In this document: positions 1 through 9,003 of the stretch, piece by piece
Numbering within the stretch: position 1 is the first letter of the stretch
How the letters are laid out: every line of letters begins with the position of its first letter
Source: Streptomyces tibetensis
Lineage (GTDB): Bacteria; Actinomycetota; Actinomycetes; Streptomycetales; Streptomycetaceae
Assembly (NCBI RefSeq): GCF_007655005.1
Contig: NZ_SZVW01000017.1
Location: 62,001 to 126,000, forward strand
Reading direction: 5' to 3'
Length of the DNA: 64,000 bases
Notes under the pieces: generated by a model
The model's input: only the letters and a program-made list of their open reading frames with translations
Told to the model about the DNA's origin: nothing
Database searches by the model: none
Position numbers and translations under genes: made by a program

Positions 1-186
1 ACCGTTCACATCGGCGGCCCTGGGCCCCGAGCGCGCCTCGAACTCTCGTCCTCGGCTGGGGAAGGGATGGCCCTTGCAGCGGCTTCGTGGCGTTGACCAG
101 CACGGATACCCGGCCCTTGGGGAGGTCGATTCGTTCGGGCGCCGGTACGACGTCTGACCCAGCCGCTCTGCCCGACCGGTGACTCC

Positions 187-786
187 TCACTCCGGGCCGT
201 AGTACAGCCGGAGGAACTCCTCCATCGCCGAGTCGACGCCGGCGCGGTCACCGGTGGCGAGCAGGTCGAGGAGCAGGCCGCGGACGGTGGCGAGTCCCAG
301 CCTGGCCCGGTTCCGGGCCGTGGCAGGGTCTGCCCCCGCACCGACCTCGGCGGCAACGAGCGGCTCCAGCCAGTCCGTCACGAGCCCTTCGAGGACCGGG
401 ACGGCCTCGGGGCGGCCGCGCAGCGCGTGCCCGCAGAGCTCGAAGAAGAGCCGCTCCTGCCCGGCCAGCCGAGGGTCCGTCAGGTGCCGCCACAGCAGCC
501 GCGCGGCATCGGCGGGCGAGAGGCCGGGCTCCAGGCGAAGCCGGGACAGCACATCGCGCTGGCGCCGCTCCGACGTCCGGACGATCTCGACGAGCAACTG
601 TTCCTTGGAGCCGAAGTAGTGGATCAGCATGCGGTGACTGACGCCGATCGCGGCTCCCAGGCCGCGCAGGCTCAGGTCCGCGATGCCGTGCGCCGCGACG
701 TGGTCGACAGCCGCCTCCACCAGTTGCGCGCGCCGATCCGCAAGCGCGCCTTGCCCGGCCTCGCCCTCGGGATGAGAGTCATCCAT
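187..786 (-). CDS. TetR/AcrR-family transcriptional repressor
   Basis: The 199-aa product has an N-terminal TetR helix-turn-helix (SLRGLGAAIGVSHRMLIHYF) and a variable C-terminal ligand/dimerisation half. I take the ATG at 784-786 (MDDSHPEG) as the start. The longer reading frame runs through the palindromic operator region and has no independent support. The gene is divergent from the SRPBCC gene at 842, and the operator between them implies autorepression and control of that neighbour. The ligand cannot be deduced. TetR membership is clear from sequence; the regulatory circuit is inferred. Confidence 0.9.
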   Translation of the reverse strand: MDDSHPEGEAGQGALADRRAQLVEAAVDHVAAHGIADLSLRGLGAAIGVSHRMLIHYFGSKEQLLVEIVRTSERRQRDVLSRLRLEPGLSPADAARLLWRHLTDPRLAGQERLFFELCGHALRGRPEAVPVLEGLVTDWLEPLVAAEVGAGADPATARNRARLGLATVRGLLLDLLATGDRAGVDSAMEEFLRLYYGPE

Positions 787-803
787 GGTCGCCACGTCAC
801 GAC

Positions 804-842
804 TGTACCAATGGGTACATGCCGCATGTACCGTGTGGTACA
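804..842. promoter_or_regulatory. Double palindromic operator between tetR and the SRPBCC gene
   Basis: Two copies of TGTACC-N4-GGTACA lie at 804-819 and 827-842, 23 bp apart. The sequence between their inner halves forms another perfect palindrome, GGTACATGCCGCATGTACC (814-832). The last base of the right box is the A of the SRPBCC start codon. This is the expected form of a TetR operator binding two dimers. The repeats are seen directly; the assignment to the adjacent regulator is inferred. Confidence 0.8.
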
Positions 843-1306
843 TGAAGCCCGTCACCGTGTCGATCGATGTACCTCAGACGCCCGAGCAGGCCTACGGCTT
901 CCTCGACGTCATGGCTCACCATCAGCGGTTCACCGACCACTACCTGACCGACTGGCGCTACAGCGGCCCCGCCCGGGGCGTCGGAGCATGCGCCACGGTG
1001 ACCGCCGCCCTGGGCGGCACGAAGACCGAGGTCACCATCGAGGTCGTCGAGGCCGAGGCGCCGAAGCGCATCGTCGAACACAACGTCAGCGCGGCCGGCC
1101 GGCGACAGGCCCACGGCACCTACACCATCGAACCGCTGCGAACCGGTGGGACCCGCATCTCGTTCACGTACACCTGGGTGCGCGCCCCCCTCGCCGACCG
1201 GCTGCTGGCCCCTGTCGTACGGGCCACGATGCGGCGCGCCAACCACACGGTCATGCGACGCCTGGCCACCGAGTTGACTCGCCACGTGTCCGCCGCCGGT
1301 TCCTGA
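842..1306 (+). CDS. SRPBCC-family (START/Bet v1-like) protein
   Basis: The 154-aa product begins MKPVTVSIDVPQTPEQAYGF and has the usual pattern of the polyketide cyclase/SRPBCC fold: an N-terminal strand, a helix with a 'PEQAYGFL' motif, a long antiparallel sheet and a C-terminal helix. Such proteins bind hydrophobic small molecules, but the substrate cannot be told here. The start codon abuts a TetR operator and has no Shine-Dalgarno sequence, so the transcript may be leaderless. The divergent TetR gene probably represses it. An ATG at 785 in the same frame is rejected because it lies inside the repressor gene. Confidence 0.8.
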   Translation: MKPVTVSIDVPQTPEQAYGFLDVMAHHQRFTDHYLTDWRYSGPARGVGACATVTAALGGTKTEVTIEVVEAEAPKRIVEHNVSAAGRRQAHGTYTIEPLRTGGTRISFTYTWVRAPLADRLLAPVVRATMRRANHTVMRRLATELTRHVSAAGS

Positions 1307-1766
1307 CGACGGTCCATGTGCACGGCCCGGCCGAGGGCAGTCCCGTGAGGCCGTCGCGACCGCGCACAAGCCGTCTTTCGGATGCAGGGGCCCGCATCAA
1401 GCATCCTGCTGCTGAGGATTGACGGCCGGGAGCCTTCCGCGTGTCCTGGTCAGCCCGTGCGAACCGCACCGGCGTCGACGACCACCATGACCCCCGCCGC
1501 ATCCTCCAAGCGGCTCGGCTGCCGCAGGCCTTCGGCCTTGCTCAGGGCAGAGAGTCGGCCCGGCGAATGGTTACTGCCTGCGCCGTGTTCGCCGTAGCCG
1601 GGCCCGTCCAGATCGCCCGGGGAACCTTGCCGCTTCGTAGCCCCTCGAGGTACCCGTCCGCGGGAGGAGCGAGGGAACGCAGCGGGAACTCCTGCGCCGA
1701 GCATGCTCCCGAAGTCGAAGGTCGGCCCCTCTACCGGCCGATCCGCAGATCCTCGGGAGCCCCCAC
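1307..1766. other. 460-bp region with no supported gene
   Basis: Reading frames exist on both strands but none has a recognisable domain, a good ribosome binding site or consistent codon bias. No repeat or RNA gene was recognised. It may hold the promoter of the biosynthetic operon that begins at 1767. Confidence 0.5.
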
Positions 1767-2336
1767 GTGACCACCATCGTCCTCCTTTCGGGAAGCCTGC
1801 GCCGGGACTCCGTGAACGGCGCCCTGCTGATGACGGTCCGGGCGATCCTCGAGCGCCGCCCGCGGGACATCACCGGCACCTTGCTGACTCCGGCGGGACT
1901 GCCGCTTTTCGACGAGGATGTCGAGGCGCAGGGCGTGCCGAAGTCCGTCGCGGCAGCCCAGGAGTTGGTGAGCACCGCCGATGCGGTCGTCATCAGCAGC
2001 CCCAGCTACAACGGATCGATGCCCGGCGGGCTGAAGAACACGCTCGACTGGCTCTCCCGTCCCTGGGGCGCCGGCGCCCTGACGGGAAAGCCGGTCGCGG
2101 TGGCGACGGCGTCCCCCGGCAGGAGAGGGGGCGCGGAGGTTCAGCCCGAACTCCACAGGGTGCTGGAGCGCGCCGGGGCGCTGGTGGTGGAGCACGGCCG
2201 GGTCGCCGTGGGAAACGCCGTCGCCCGCCTCGGTCCGCGCGGGATCTTCACCGACCCAGCCGTGACCGCGGCTCTGGACGGACTGATCGACGCCACGCTC
2301 ACCGCCACCGGACACCTGGCTCGCGGCGCGGTGTAG
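1767..2336 (+). CDS. NAD(P)H-dependent FMN reductase-like flavoprotein
   Basis: The 189-aa product has the flavodoxin-like fold of NADPH-dependent FMN reductases. It has an N-terminal phosphate-binding loop (LSGSLRRDSVNGAL) and the family motif SPSYNGSMPGGLKNTLDW that contacts the flavin. Length is normal for the family. The start is GTG at 1767. It sits 55 bp upstream of the GTP cyclohydrolase II gene in the same direction, so it probably belongs to the same operon. A plausible role is supplying reduced flavin, or reducing or oxidising a heterocyclic intermediate; that role is inferred. Confidence 0.85.
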   Translation: MTTIVLLSGSLRRDSVNGALLMTVRAILERRPRDITGTLLTPAGLPLFDEDVEAQGVPKSVAAAQELVSTADAVVISSPSYNGSMPGGLKNTLDWLSRPWGAGALTGKPVAVATASPGRRGGAEVQPELHRVLERAGALVVEHGRVAVGNAVARLGPRGIFTDPAVTAALDGLIDATLTATGHLARGAV

Positions 2337-2391
2337 CGCACTCTTCCCGAGCCATCCGACGGCAACAGCCCTCATGCGAAGAGAGACCGGC

Positions 2392-3048
2392 ATGCACATC
2401 TACATCGACGGCCCTGACAAACCCTGCACAGTGCGTACCCGGGTGCGGGTGCCGCTGCGGCTGTCCACCGGCCTGATGGTGGATTCGTGGGTCTCGACCT
2501 TTCACGGACTCCGTGACGGCGCCGAGCATCTCGCGGTCGAACTGGGCCCGGCGGACACGAGAACACCGCTGGTCCGTGTGCACTCCGAATGCCTCACGGG
2601 CGACGTGTTCGGGTCGGCCCGCTGTGACTGCGGTCCGCAACTCGACGAGGCCCTGGTGTCCCTCCACGCAGCCGGCGGCGTGCTGGTCTATCTCCGCCAG
2701 GAGGGGAGGGGCATCGGCCTGTACTCCAAGATCGACGCCTACCGGCTGCAGGACGGTGGCCTGGACACCTACGAGGCCAACGAGGCTCTCGGACTCAGCG
2801 ACGACCTGCGGGACTACACCGCGGCCGCGCAGATGCTCCGGGCGCTCGGCCGCACCGCTGTGGACCTGCTGACGAACAACCCCGACAAGGCCAGGCAGTT
2901 GGCGGCGCACGGCATCACCGTGCACCGCACGCTCCCCACAGGTGTCCACGTCAATCAGCACAACCGGGCCTATCTCACGGCCAAGGCCGAGAAGACCCTG
3001 CACACCATCGAGCTGCACGACCTGACCGAGAAGGAGAAGATCGCATGA
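2392..3048 (+). CDS. toxB: GTP cyclohydrolase II (ToxB-like)
   Basis: The 218-aa product is a RibA-type GTP cyclohydrolase II. The family opens the imidazole ring of GTP, giving 2,5-diamino-6-ribosylamino-pyrimidinone 5'-phosphate and formate. Diagnostic features are the substrate/zinc segment VHSECLTGDVFGSARCDCG with three cysteines, and QEGRGIGL. There is no fused RibB domain. ATG 2392 is preferred over 2374 because AGAGAG precedes it. The stop overlaps the WD40 start by 4 bp. The coupling to WD40 and FGE-domain genes argues for specialised metabolism (toxoflavin-type 7-azapteridine) and not core riboflavin synthesis. Confidence 0.88.
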   Translation: MHIYIDGPDKPCTVRTRVRVPLRLSTGLMVDSWVSTFHGLRDGAEHLAVELGPADTRTPLVRVHSECLTGDVFGSARCDCGPQLDEALVSLHAAGGVLVYLRQEGRGIGLYSKIDAYRLQDGGLDTYEANEALGLSDDLRDYTAAAQMLRALGRTAVDLLTNNPDKARQLAAHGITVHRTLPTGVHVNQHNRAYLTAKAEKTLHTIELHDLTEKEKIA

Positions 3049-4748
3049 TCCGGCATCAGGGGCCCATCAGTGGCGTCGCCACCCACGAAGGCCGCTACGT
3101 GGCGACCGCCGGCTACGACAACCAGGTCGTCCTGTGGGACGCCGGCACCGGGGAGCCACTCGCCCGTGCCTTCCACGACCACCTTGCCAACCAGGTGGCC
3201 TTCAGCCCCGACGGTCTACGGCTCGTGACGTCGTCCAGCGACTACACCGCCCGGTTGTGGTCGGTGCCCGACCTGAAGCTGGTCGCGGTGTTCGCGGATC
3301 ACAAGGACGATGTGGAGATGTCCGTCTTCCACCCGGACGAGGAGCTGGTCGCGACCGCCTCACGTGACCACAAGGTCCGCGTCTACGACTTCTCGGGCAC
3401 CATGGTCCACGAGTTCGAGGGGCACACCGCCGACGTCATCTCCGTGGAGTGGTTGCCCGCAACCGGGGAACTGCTGTCGTCCAGCGACGACGGAACGGTC
3501 AAACGCTGGTCCCTCGTGACGGGTGCGCTCGTCGAGGAGGTCGACCTCGGCGGCGTCGAGACGGACACGATCGCCATCACCCGGTCCGCAGTGGTGTTCG
3601 CGGGCAACGACGACGGCGCGATCATCCGCATCGAGGGCGATGAGCGGACGCACTTCCCCGCGCACGACGCCGGCATCAAGCGGCTGGTGTACAACGCGGC
3701 CACCGGTTCCCTGGTCAGTCTCAGCTACGACCGGTCCTTGCGTGTCTGGGACACGAGCGAGGGACTGCGGCCCGTGCACACCGCCGAGTTCCCGGCCGAG
3801 GTGTGGGCCCGCTCGTGCGCCTTCCTGAACGACCATGAGCTGGTCTTCGCCACGTTCGGCTCCACGTACGCCGTCTACGACCTGGCCGAGGGCCGGTGGG
3901 ACGTCGGCCGAGTGCAGGGCACCCCCAGTGTGAACGCCGTCTGCGAACTGCCCGACGGACGCAGGTACACGGTGGGTGACGCGGGTGTCGTCCACGTCGA
4001 CGGTGCTCCCGTCGCGGCCATGGGCAGCCTGTGCAACTTCCTGGTCCAGGTCGGAGGGCGTGTCCTCACCGGCGGCCAGCTGGGCCGGGTCTTCGACGCC
4101 GACACCGGGGAGGTCCTGTACCAGCACCGTTCCCCCCTGAACTGCGCGGCGGCCTTCGAGCGCGACGGAGTACCGCACGTCGTCGTCGGCGCCTACACCG
4201 GTGAGGGCCTGGTCTTCGCGGTATCCCCGGGCGGTGCACTGCGGCACGTCACGACGCTGTCGTTGCACGCGAACGCGGTGAAGGGTGTGGCCTGCTCGGG
4301 CGACACGATCTTCGCGGTCTGCGCCGACTCCGCGGCCGGCTGGTTCAGCACCCGCACTCTGGAGGAGACGGCCCGCGTCGAGTCCGCGCACAGCAGGATC
4401 GCCAACGGCTGCGCGGCGCTGCCCGACGGTCGGTTCGCCAGCATCAGCCGTGACCGGGTGCTGCGACTGTGGGACGGTCAGGGGGCCACGGCGGTGCCCA
4501 CTCCGCATGATCACTCCGTCAAGTCCGTCGCCGCCTCCGCGGACGGTGCCCTGGTCGCGACCGGCTCCTACTCCGGTTTGATCGCGGTGTACGACACGCG
4601 CACCGGCTCCTGGCCCGTCGTCACCCGACCGACGACCGCCGGCATCTCCTGTGTGTACTACGCGCAGGACGGGGACCGGTTCCTGGCCGCCTCGTACGAC
4701 GGCTCCGTCTACGAGACGCCCGCACCGAGGGCTGCGCAGGGCGAGTGA
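3045..4748 (+). CDS. toxC: WD40-repeat protein (ToxC-like)
   Basis: The 567-aa product is built of WD40 repeats throughout, with recurring GH/SxD...WD-type blades such as VATAGYDNQVVLWDAGTG, LVTSSSDYTARLWSV, VATASRDHKVRVYD and LSSSDDGTVKRWS. The repeat number suggests two propellers. There is no signal peptide, so it is cytoplasmic. It overlaps the cyclohydrolase by ATGA and the next gene by GTGA, so the three are translationally coupled. In toxoflavin clusters a WD-repeat protein, ToxC, sits between GTP cyclohydrolase II and ToxD, and this gene has the same place. Its biochemical role, scaffold or enzyme, is not evident. Confidence 0.82.
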   Translation: MIRHQGPISGVATHEGRYVATAGYDNQVVLWDAGTGEPLARAFHDHLANQVAFSPDGLRLVTSSSDYTARLWSVPDLKLVAVFADHKDDVEMSVFHPDEELVATASRDHKVRVYDFSGTMVHEFEGHTADVISVEWLPATGELLSSSDDGTVKRWSLVTGALVEEVDLGGVETDTIAITRSAVVFAGNDDGAIIRIEGDERTHFPAHDAGIKRLVYNAATGSLVSLSYDRSLRVWDTSEGLRPVHTAEFPAEVWARSCAFLNDHELVFATFGSTYAVYDLAEGRWDVGRVQGTPSVNAVCELPDGRRYTVGDAGVVHVDGAPVAAMGSLCNFLVQVGGRVLTGGQLGRVFDADTGEVLYQHRSPLNCAAAFERDGVPHVVVGAYTGEGLVFAVSPGGALRHVTTLSLHANAVKGVACSGDTIFAVCADSAAGWFSTRTLEETARVESAHSRIANGCAALPDGRFASISRDRVLRLWDGQGATAVPTPHDHSVKSVAASADGALVATGSYSGLIAVYDTRTGSWPVVTRPTTAGISCVYYAQDGDRFLAASYDGSVYETPAPRAAQGE

Positions 4749-5728
4749 AAACGGTGGTCAACCCGAACGAGTTGAGCGACCGGGCGGCGATGGGGTTGCC
4801 CGACTCCTTCGTGGACCGCGTGTCTTCGGACCGGTTCGGGGCAGAGTGCTCCCGGCTGGCCGGACACGACCCACTGGAGCTGGCGGCCCTCGCCGAGGAA
4901 CCGACCGCCGTCTTCCTGACCCGGCTGGCTGCGGGAAGCCTGCTGGCCCTGCTGGGAGATCCACGGATCGACGTGTACCGTCCCGCGATGCTGGAGGTGC
5001 CGGAGGCGCAGGTGTGCCTGGGGCTTCCGGCGGAGCACGTGGACGCTGTCACCGAACGCTGGGCCGGCGTGGGCGTGGAGCGGGCCTGGATCGCCAAGGA
5101 GTGTCCGAGGTACGAGGTGCGGATACCGGCCTTCCGGATCGCCCGCTACCCCGTCACCAACGTCGAGTACCGCGCCTTCCTCACGGAGAATCCACAGATC
5201 AGTCCGCCCTCCTCCTGGCAGTTCGGCGTATATCCGGCTGCCTTGGCCAACCACCCCGTGTGGACGGTGAGTCCTGAGGATGCCGATACCTATGCCCGGT
5301 GGCTGGCCCGGCGCACCGGACGGCGCTTGCGCCTGCCGACCGAGGCGGAGTGGGAGTATGCGGCGGCCGGGCCCGAGGGCCGGGAGTATCCCTGGGGCGA
5401 CACATGGGACAGCGGGCTGGCCAACACCGTGGAGGCCGGACCACTGACCACCACACCGGTGGGCGTGTATCCGGCGGGCCGCAGCCCCTTCGGGGCGGAC
5501 GACATGGCCGGCAACGTCGAGGAGTATGTGGCCGACGACTACCGCCCCCACCCCGGGGGCGAGCCGGTCCTCGACGATCTGGCCCGCGCCGAGGCCGGCT
5601 ACCGCGTGGCACGTGGGGGCAGCTTCACCCGGTACGGAGACCTGGCGCGCTGCCGACGGCGCCACGGCTGGTACCAGCGCTCCTTCTACGCGATGGGCTT
5701 CCGGCTGGCCGAGACACCCGGCGCGTAG
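4745..5728 (+). CDS. toxD: FGE/SUMF1-domain protein (ToxD-like)
   Basis: The 327-aa product has about 100 N-terminal residues of no clear family, then a formylglycine-generating-enzyme/sulfatase-modifying domain (about 115-325). Markers are YPVTNVEYRAFL, LPTEAEWEYAAAGPEGREYP, WGDTWDSGLAN, MAGNVEEYVADDY and RVARGGSFTR. Family members include FGE, EgtB-like sulfoxide synthases and PvdO. No sulfatase is encoded nearby, so a biosynthetic role is more likely. It starts with GTG overlapping the WD40 stop. The gene order matches the ToxB-ToxC-ToxD set, and no RibD/ToxE-like deaminase follows in this window. The exact reaction is unknown. Confidence 0.82.
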   Translation: MKTVVNPNELSDRAAMGLPDSFVDRVSSDRFGAECSRLAGHDPLELAALAEEPTAVFLTRLAAGSLLALLGDPRIDVYRPAMLEVPEAQVCLGLPAEHVDAVTERWAGVGVERAWIAKECPRYEVRIPAFRIARYPVTNVEYRAFLTENPQISPPSSWQFGVYPAALANHPVWTVSPEDADTYARWLARRTGRRLRLPTEAEWEYAAAGPEGREYPWGDTWDSGLANTVEAGPLTTTPVGVYPAGRSPFGADDMAGNVEEYVADDYRPHPGGEPVLDDLARAEAGYRVARGGSFTRYGDLARCRRRHGWYQRSFYAMGFRLAETPGA

Positions 5729-5750
5729 GACAGAGGGCAGCAGCCGGACG

Positions 5751-7628
5751 TCACGCGGCGCAGCGGTGTCGGTGATCTCGCCCGGCCGGATCCTCCGGTC
5801 CCCGACAGCCGCCCTCTGTCACCAGGGCCGGGTGGTACGCACAGAGCGCGTAACCGCGTACGAGGGGGTGGAAGGCATACCGGCAACGTCCGTCCTGCCG
5901 GATCAGGTTGGCATCCAGCAGGCGGTCCAGGATGTCCTCGGCCGCGCGGGGCGCCGCCTCCAGGAGCGCGATGGCCTGTTGGTGCGTCAGGTCGGAGGCG
6001 GAGTGCCGCGCCAGGACGTGGAGGGCGCTGCGCAGTTCCTCCGGCAGGTTCTCGTACGACCGCGCCAGAGCTCCGGCGATGCTGCGCTCCGGTGAGTACA
6101 GCTCATCGATCCGCTTCCGTTCGTCCCGCAGTCGCTCGACCAGCTCGGCGTCCCGCCGTCCGGGGCGCCGCAGCAGGCGGGCGGCTGCGAGGCGCAGGGC
6201 CAGGGGGAGTCCTCCGCACAGCTCGACGAGTTCGTGCACAGCCGCCGAGGCGCCCGATGACCGGTGGGGTCCAAGGGCACGGCGTAAGAGCTGTACACCG
6301 TCCTCATGGGGCATGTCCCTCAAGGGCAGCCAGAGGGCCCCGTCCACGTCCGGCAGCCGGTTCCTGCTGGTGACGAGAACCAGACTCTGTGACGAGGCGG
6401 GCAGGAGGGTGCGTGCCTGATCGGCGGAGACGGCGTCGTCGAGGATCAGCAGCAGCCGCCGGCCGGCGCTCAGACGGCGCCACAGGGCGGTCTTGCCGAC
6501 CAGGGTGCCGGGGTGCTGTTCGGCGGGCACGCCGAAGGAACACGCGAGCATGTCCAGAGCGGTGCCCACATCCAGCGGCGGATGCTCGCCCGAGTGGCCG
6601 CGTAAGTCCAGGAAGAGCTGCCCGTCCGGATACCGGTGGGCCAACTGGTGGGCGCTGTGCACGGCAAGCGCCGTCTTGCCGCTGCCCGCCATACTGTCGA
6701 TCACGACGATGGCGGGACCAGTGGGGGTCTGGCCCGCGAGCTCGGCGATCCGGGCCAGTTCCGACCGGCGCCCTGTGAAGTCGCTCAGCGTGGAGGGCAG
6801 CGTGCGTGGCACGCCCAGCCCTTGCCGGACACGCGCCTCGGCGGACTCCGCGGTCACCGCCGAGGGTGCACCGTCCAGCTCCGGGGCCTGGCGCAGAATC
6901 GCGTCCCGCAGGGCGGACAGCTTGGCACCCGGGGCGACTCCCAGCTCGGCGGTCAGCAGCGTGCGCAGGGAGGCGAACTCCTCGAGCGCTTCGGCCTGGC
7001 GGCCTGACCGGTACAGCGCGAGCATGAGCTGGCGGCGCGGCGCCTCGCGCAGCGGATGCTCCGCGATCAGGCTCCTCAACTCGCTGACCAGTCCGGCCGC
7101 TTCGCCGAGTTCCAGACGCAGGTCGAAACAGTGTTCCATGGCCTCCAGGCGGCGCTCGTCGAGAGTCGTGGCCGCTGCTTCCAGAAACGACCCGGGCAGA
7201 CCTTGCAGGACGTGCCCGCGCCACAGGGCGAGCGCCTCCCGTAGCCGGTCCACCGCCTGGTTGGTTCGCCCGTCCGCTTCGAGGGCCTGCGCCTCGCCCA
7301 GCAGCCCAGTGAAGACAGCGGCGTCGAGCTGCCCCACTCCCGGATCGATGCGGTAACCGCCGGTCTGGGTGACGATCAGGCGGTCGCCCTCGGGTATGCG
7401 GCGCCGCAGCACGGACACCGCCTTGCGTACCTGGTGGGACGCGGTCTCCGGGGGGAGGTCGTCCCACACCGCATCCACGATCCGGTGCAGCGGCACGGCG
7501 CGGCCCGCCGCCAGCAGAAGCAGTCCCAGCACGACGGCGGGGACCAGGCCGCCCGGCTCGACCAGTTCGTCACCGCAGCGGATGTCCAGCGGTCCGAGGA
7601 TGCCGAACCGAACCTGTTGCGCCAGCAC
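5751..7628 (-). CDS. SARP/AfsR-type pathway regulator with NB-ARC ATPase domain
   Basis: The 625-aa product has an N-terminal OmpR-like winged helix (about 8-95, RFGILGPLDIRCGDE), a bacterial transcriptional activator domain (about 100-245, ending in LLTAELGVAPG), and an NB-ARC ATPase with Walker A SMAGSGKTAL and LILDD as Walker B. The last part is short, and the full TPR domain of AfsR is missing. SARPs activate antibiotic clusters by binding direct repeats near the -35 region. It is convergent with the tox-like operon and divergent from the cysteine-synthase operon at 7903, so it is the likely activator of both. No clear heptamer repeat array was found in the intergenic region. Confidence 0.88.
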   Translation of the reverse strand: MLAQQVRFGILGPLDIRCGDELVEPGGLVPAVVLGLLLLAAGRAVPLHRIVDAVWDDLPPETASHQVRKAVSVLRRRIPEGDRLIVTQTGGYRIDPGVGQLDAAVFTGLLGEAQALEADGRTNQAVDRLREALALWRGHVLQGLPGSFLEAAATTLDERRLEAMEHCFDLRLELGEAAGLVSELRSLIAEHPLREAPRRQLMLALYRSGRQAEALEEFASLRTLLTAELGVAPGAKLSALRDAILRQAPELDGAPSAVTAESAEARVRQGLGVPRTLPSTLSDFTGRRSELARIAELAGQTPTGPAIVVIDSMAGSGKTALAVHSAHQLAHRYPDGQLFLDLRGHSGEHPPLDVGTALDMLACSFGVPAEQHPGTLVGKTALWRRLSAGRRLLLILDDAVSADQARTLLPASSQSLVLVTSRNRLPDVDGALWLPLRDMPHEDGVQLLRRALGPHRSSGASAAVHELVELCGGLPLALRLAAARLLRRPGRRDAELVERLRDERKRIDELYSPERSIAGALARSYENLPEELRSALHVLARHSASDLTHQQAIALLEAAPRAAEDILDRLLDANLIRQDGRCRYAFHPLVRGYALCAYHPALVTEGGCRGPEDPAGRDHRHRCAA

Positions 7629-7902
7629 GTTCCGCCCTACTGCAGCCAGGGCTTGTGGCCCTTGGAAGATCCGCTCTACGCGGCCTGTACAAAGAGTATG
7701 TATCGCTCATGCATCTTAGGTGACGGACTTTGCCGGTGCGCACGACAGCGGCGCTGACGCCCCTCGTGCCGCACACTCCGCATGCCGCGCGCCGCGGTAC
7801 TGAACCGGAGGAACCCAGAGGGAACTCAGCGGGAAGTGGGCCGGAGACGCTTGCCGGCGTCCTGATCGTCACAGCCCTCGAAGCTCGCACACGGAGGCGT
7901 CC
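7629..7902. promoter_or_regulatory. Divergent promoter region of the SARP gene and second operon
   Basis: This gap of 274 bp separates the SARP start from the TTG start of the cysteine-synthase-like gene. It includes an A/T-richer stretch at about 7690-7722, unusual in this context, which is a reasonable place for promoters. No convincing -35/-10 pair or SARP heptamer repeats could be fixed by eye. Confidence 0.4.
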
Positions 7903-8937
7903 TTGCCCCGGAACACTGTCGCGGTGCCGCCGCTTCAGGCCCCGCTCCTGCCGGAGGAACTGGCGGTGGCTCCGCCGGATTACGCGGCGCTGGAGGATCG
8001 CCATCCCGCCTTCCGCCGCTTCGCCGCGGCGCTGGGCAACACGCCGTTGATCCCGCTTCCCGGGCCCGACGGCGGGGCCCGGCTGCTGGGCAAGTGCGAA
8101 TGGGAGAACCCCGCCGGGTCCATCAAGGACCGGGTCGCCTACGCGCTGATGGGCGACGCCCTGCAGCGCCACGGGAACAGTCCGCTCGCCGGGCTGCGGG
8201 TCGTGGAGTACTCGGGGGGCAACCTGGCCCGTGCGCTGTCGCTCCTGTGCGCCGACCTGGGGGTCACAGCACGGTTCGTTCTGTCCTCGGCCAGCCCGCG
8301 CAGCCTCCTCGACGTGCTCGCCGAACGCGGGGCGCAGGTGGACCTCGTGGACAAGGAGCTGGGATTCCTCGAAGTGGTCAGGACCGCCCTGCGCACGCCT
8401 GTCGAGGAGGACGGCTGGACGCTGCTGTACCAGCACCGCAACCCGGCCAACCTCTTGTTGCACGAGGCGGCTACCGGTCAGGAGATCATCCGGCAGCTCG
8501 ACGGAAGGGCACCGGCCGCCTGGGTCGCCTCGATCGGGACGGGCGGCACGCTGATCGGGGTGCTCAGAGCGCTGCGTTCGGCATTCCCCGGCGTACGGGC
8601 TGTCGGCGTGACGCCGGAGGAACTGCCCTACGGCAGCCCCGAGCCGCCCAACGGCAAGCCCAAGTACGCCGGTTCCGGTGGAATGGGCCACGGCATCCGG
8701 CAGCCCTTCGTCGCTCTGCACGATCACGAGATCGAGCACTACGCGGTCTCCTATCCTCAAGCCCTCGACGGCATGGCCGAGTTCCACCGGCTGACAGGGG
8801 TCCGCATCGGAAGCTCCGCCGCAGCGAACTGGCTGACCGCCCGCCGGATCGCTGCCGCACTGCCGCCTTCACAGACCGTGGTGACGGTGCTTCCCGATGC
8901 CGGCACGCCCGAGGAGTGGGAACGGCTCGGCGGATGA
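7903..8937 (+). CDS. Cysteine-synthase-family PLP enzyme
   Basis: The 344-aa fold-type II PLP enzyme resembles O-acetylserine sulfhydrylase. The Schiff-base lysine lies in ENPAGSIKDRVA, and the phosphate-binding loop is IGTGGTL. The substrate loop, normally ES(T)SGNTG, is EYSGGNLA here, a change that suggests a non-sulfide nucleophile. A 35-residue extension precedes the catalytic domain. The start is TTG 7903 with GGAGG 5 bp upstream. Paired with a serine O-acetyltransferase two genes on, it probably makes a beta-substituted alanine from O-acetylserine. Family is clear; product is inferred. Confidence 0.85.
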   Translation: MPRNTVAVPPLQAPLLPEELAVAPPDYAALEDRHPAFRRFAAALGNTPLIPLPGPDGGARLLGKCEWENPAGSIKDRVAYALMGDALQRHGNSPLAGLRVVEYSGGNLARALSLLCADLGVTARFVLSSASPRSLLDVLAERGAQVDLVDKELGFLEVVRTALRTPVEEDGWTLLYQHRNPANLLLHEAATGQEIIRQLDGRAPAAWVASIGTGGTLIGVLRALRSAFPGVRAVGVTPEELPYGSPEPPNGKPKYAGSGGMGHGIRQPFVALHDHEIEHYAVSYPQALDGMAEFHRLTGVRIGSSAAANWLTARRIAAALPPSQTVVTVLPDAGTPEEWERLGG

Positions 8938-9003
8938 GAGCGGGCGACACCGCTCACCTGTCCCCGTTCAGCGCGTTCCTCTCGCGAAAGGTGATGGCCT
9001 GAC

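Noticed and set aside
1441..1770. 109-codon + strand ORF before the flavin reductase
   Set aside because: It has no domain, no ribosome site and mixed composition, and it overlaps the likely promoter region.
7629..7902. SARP heptamer binding repeats
   Set aside because: No direct repeats with 11- or 22-bp spacing near a -10 element could be defined by eye, so no binding site is called.
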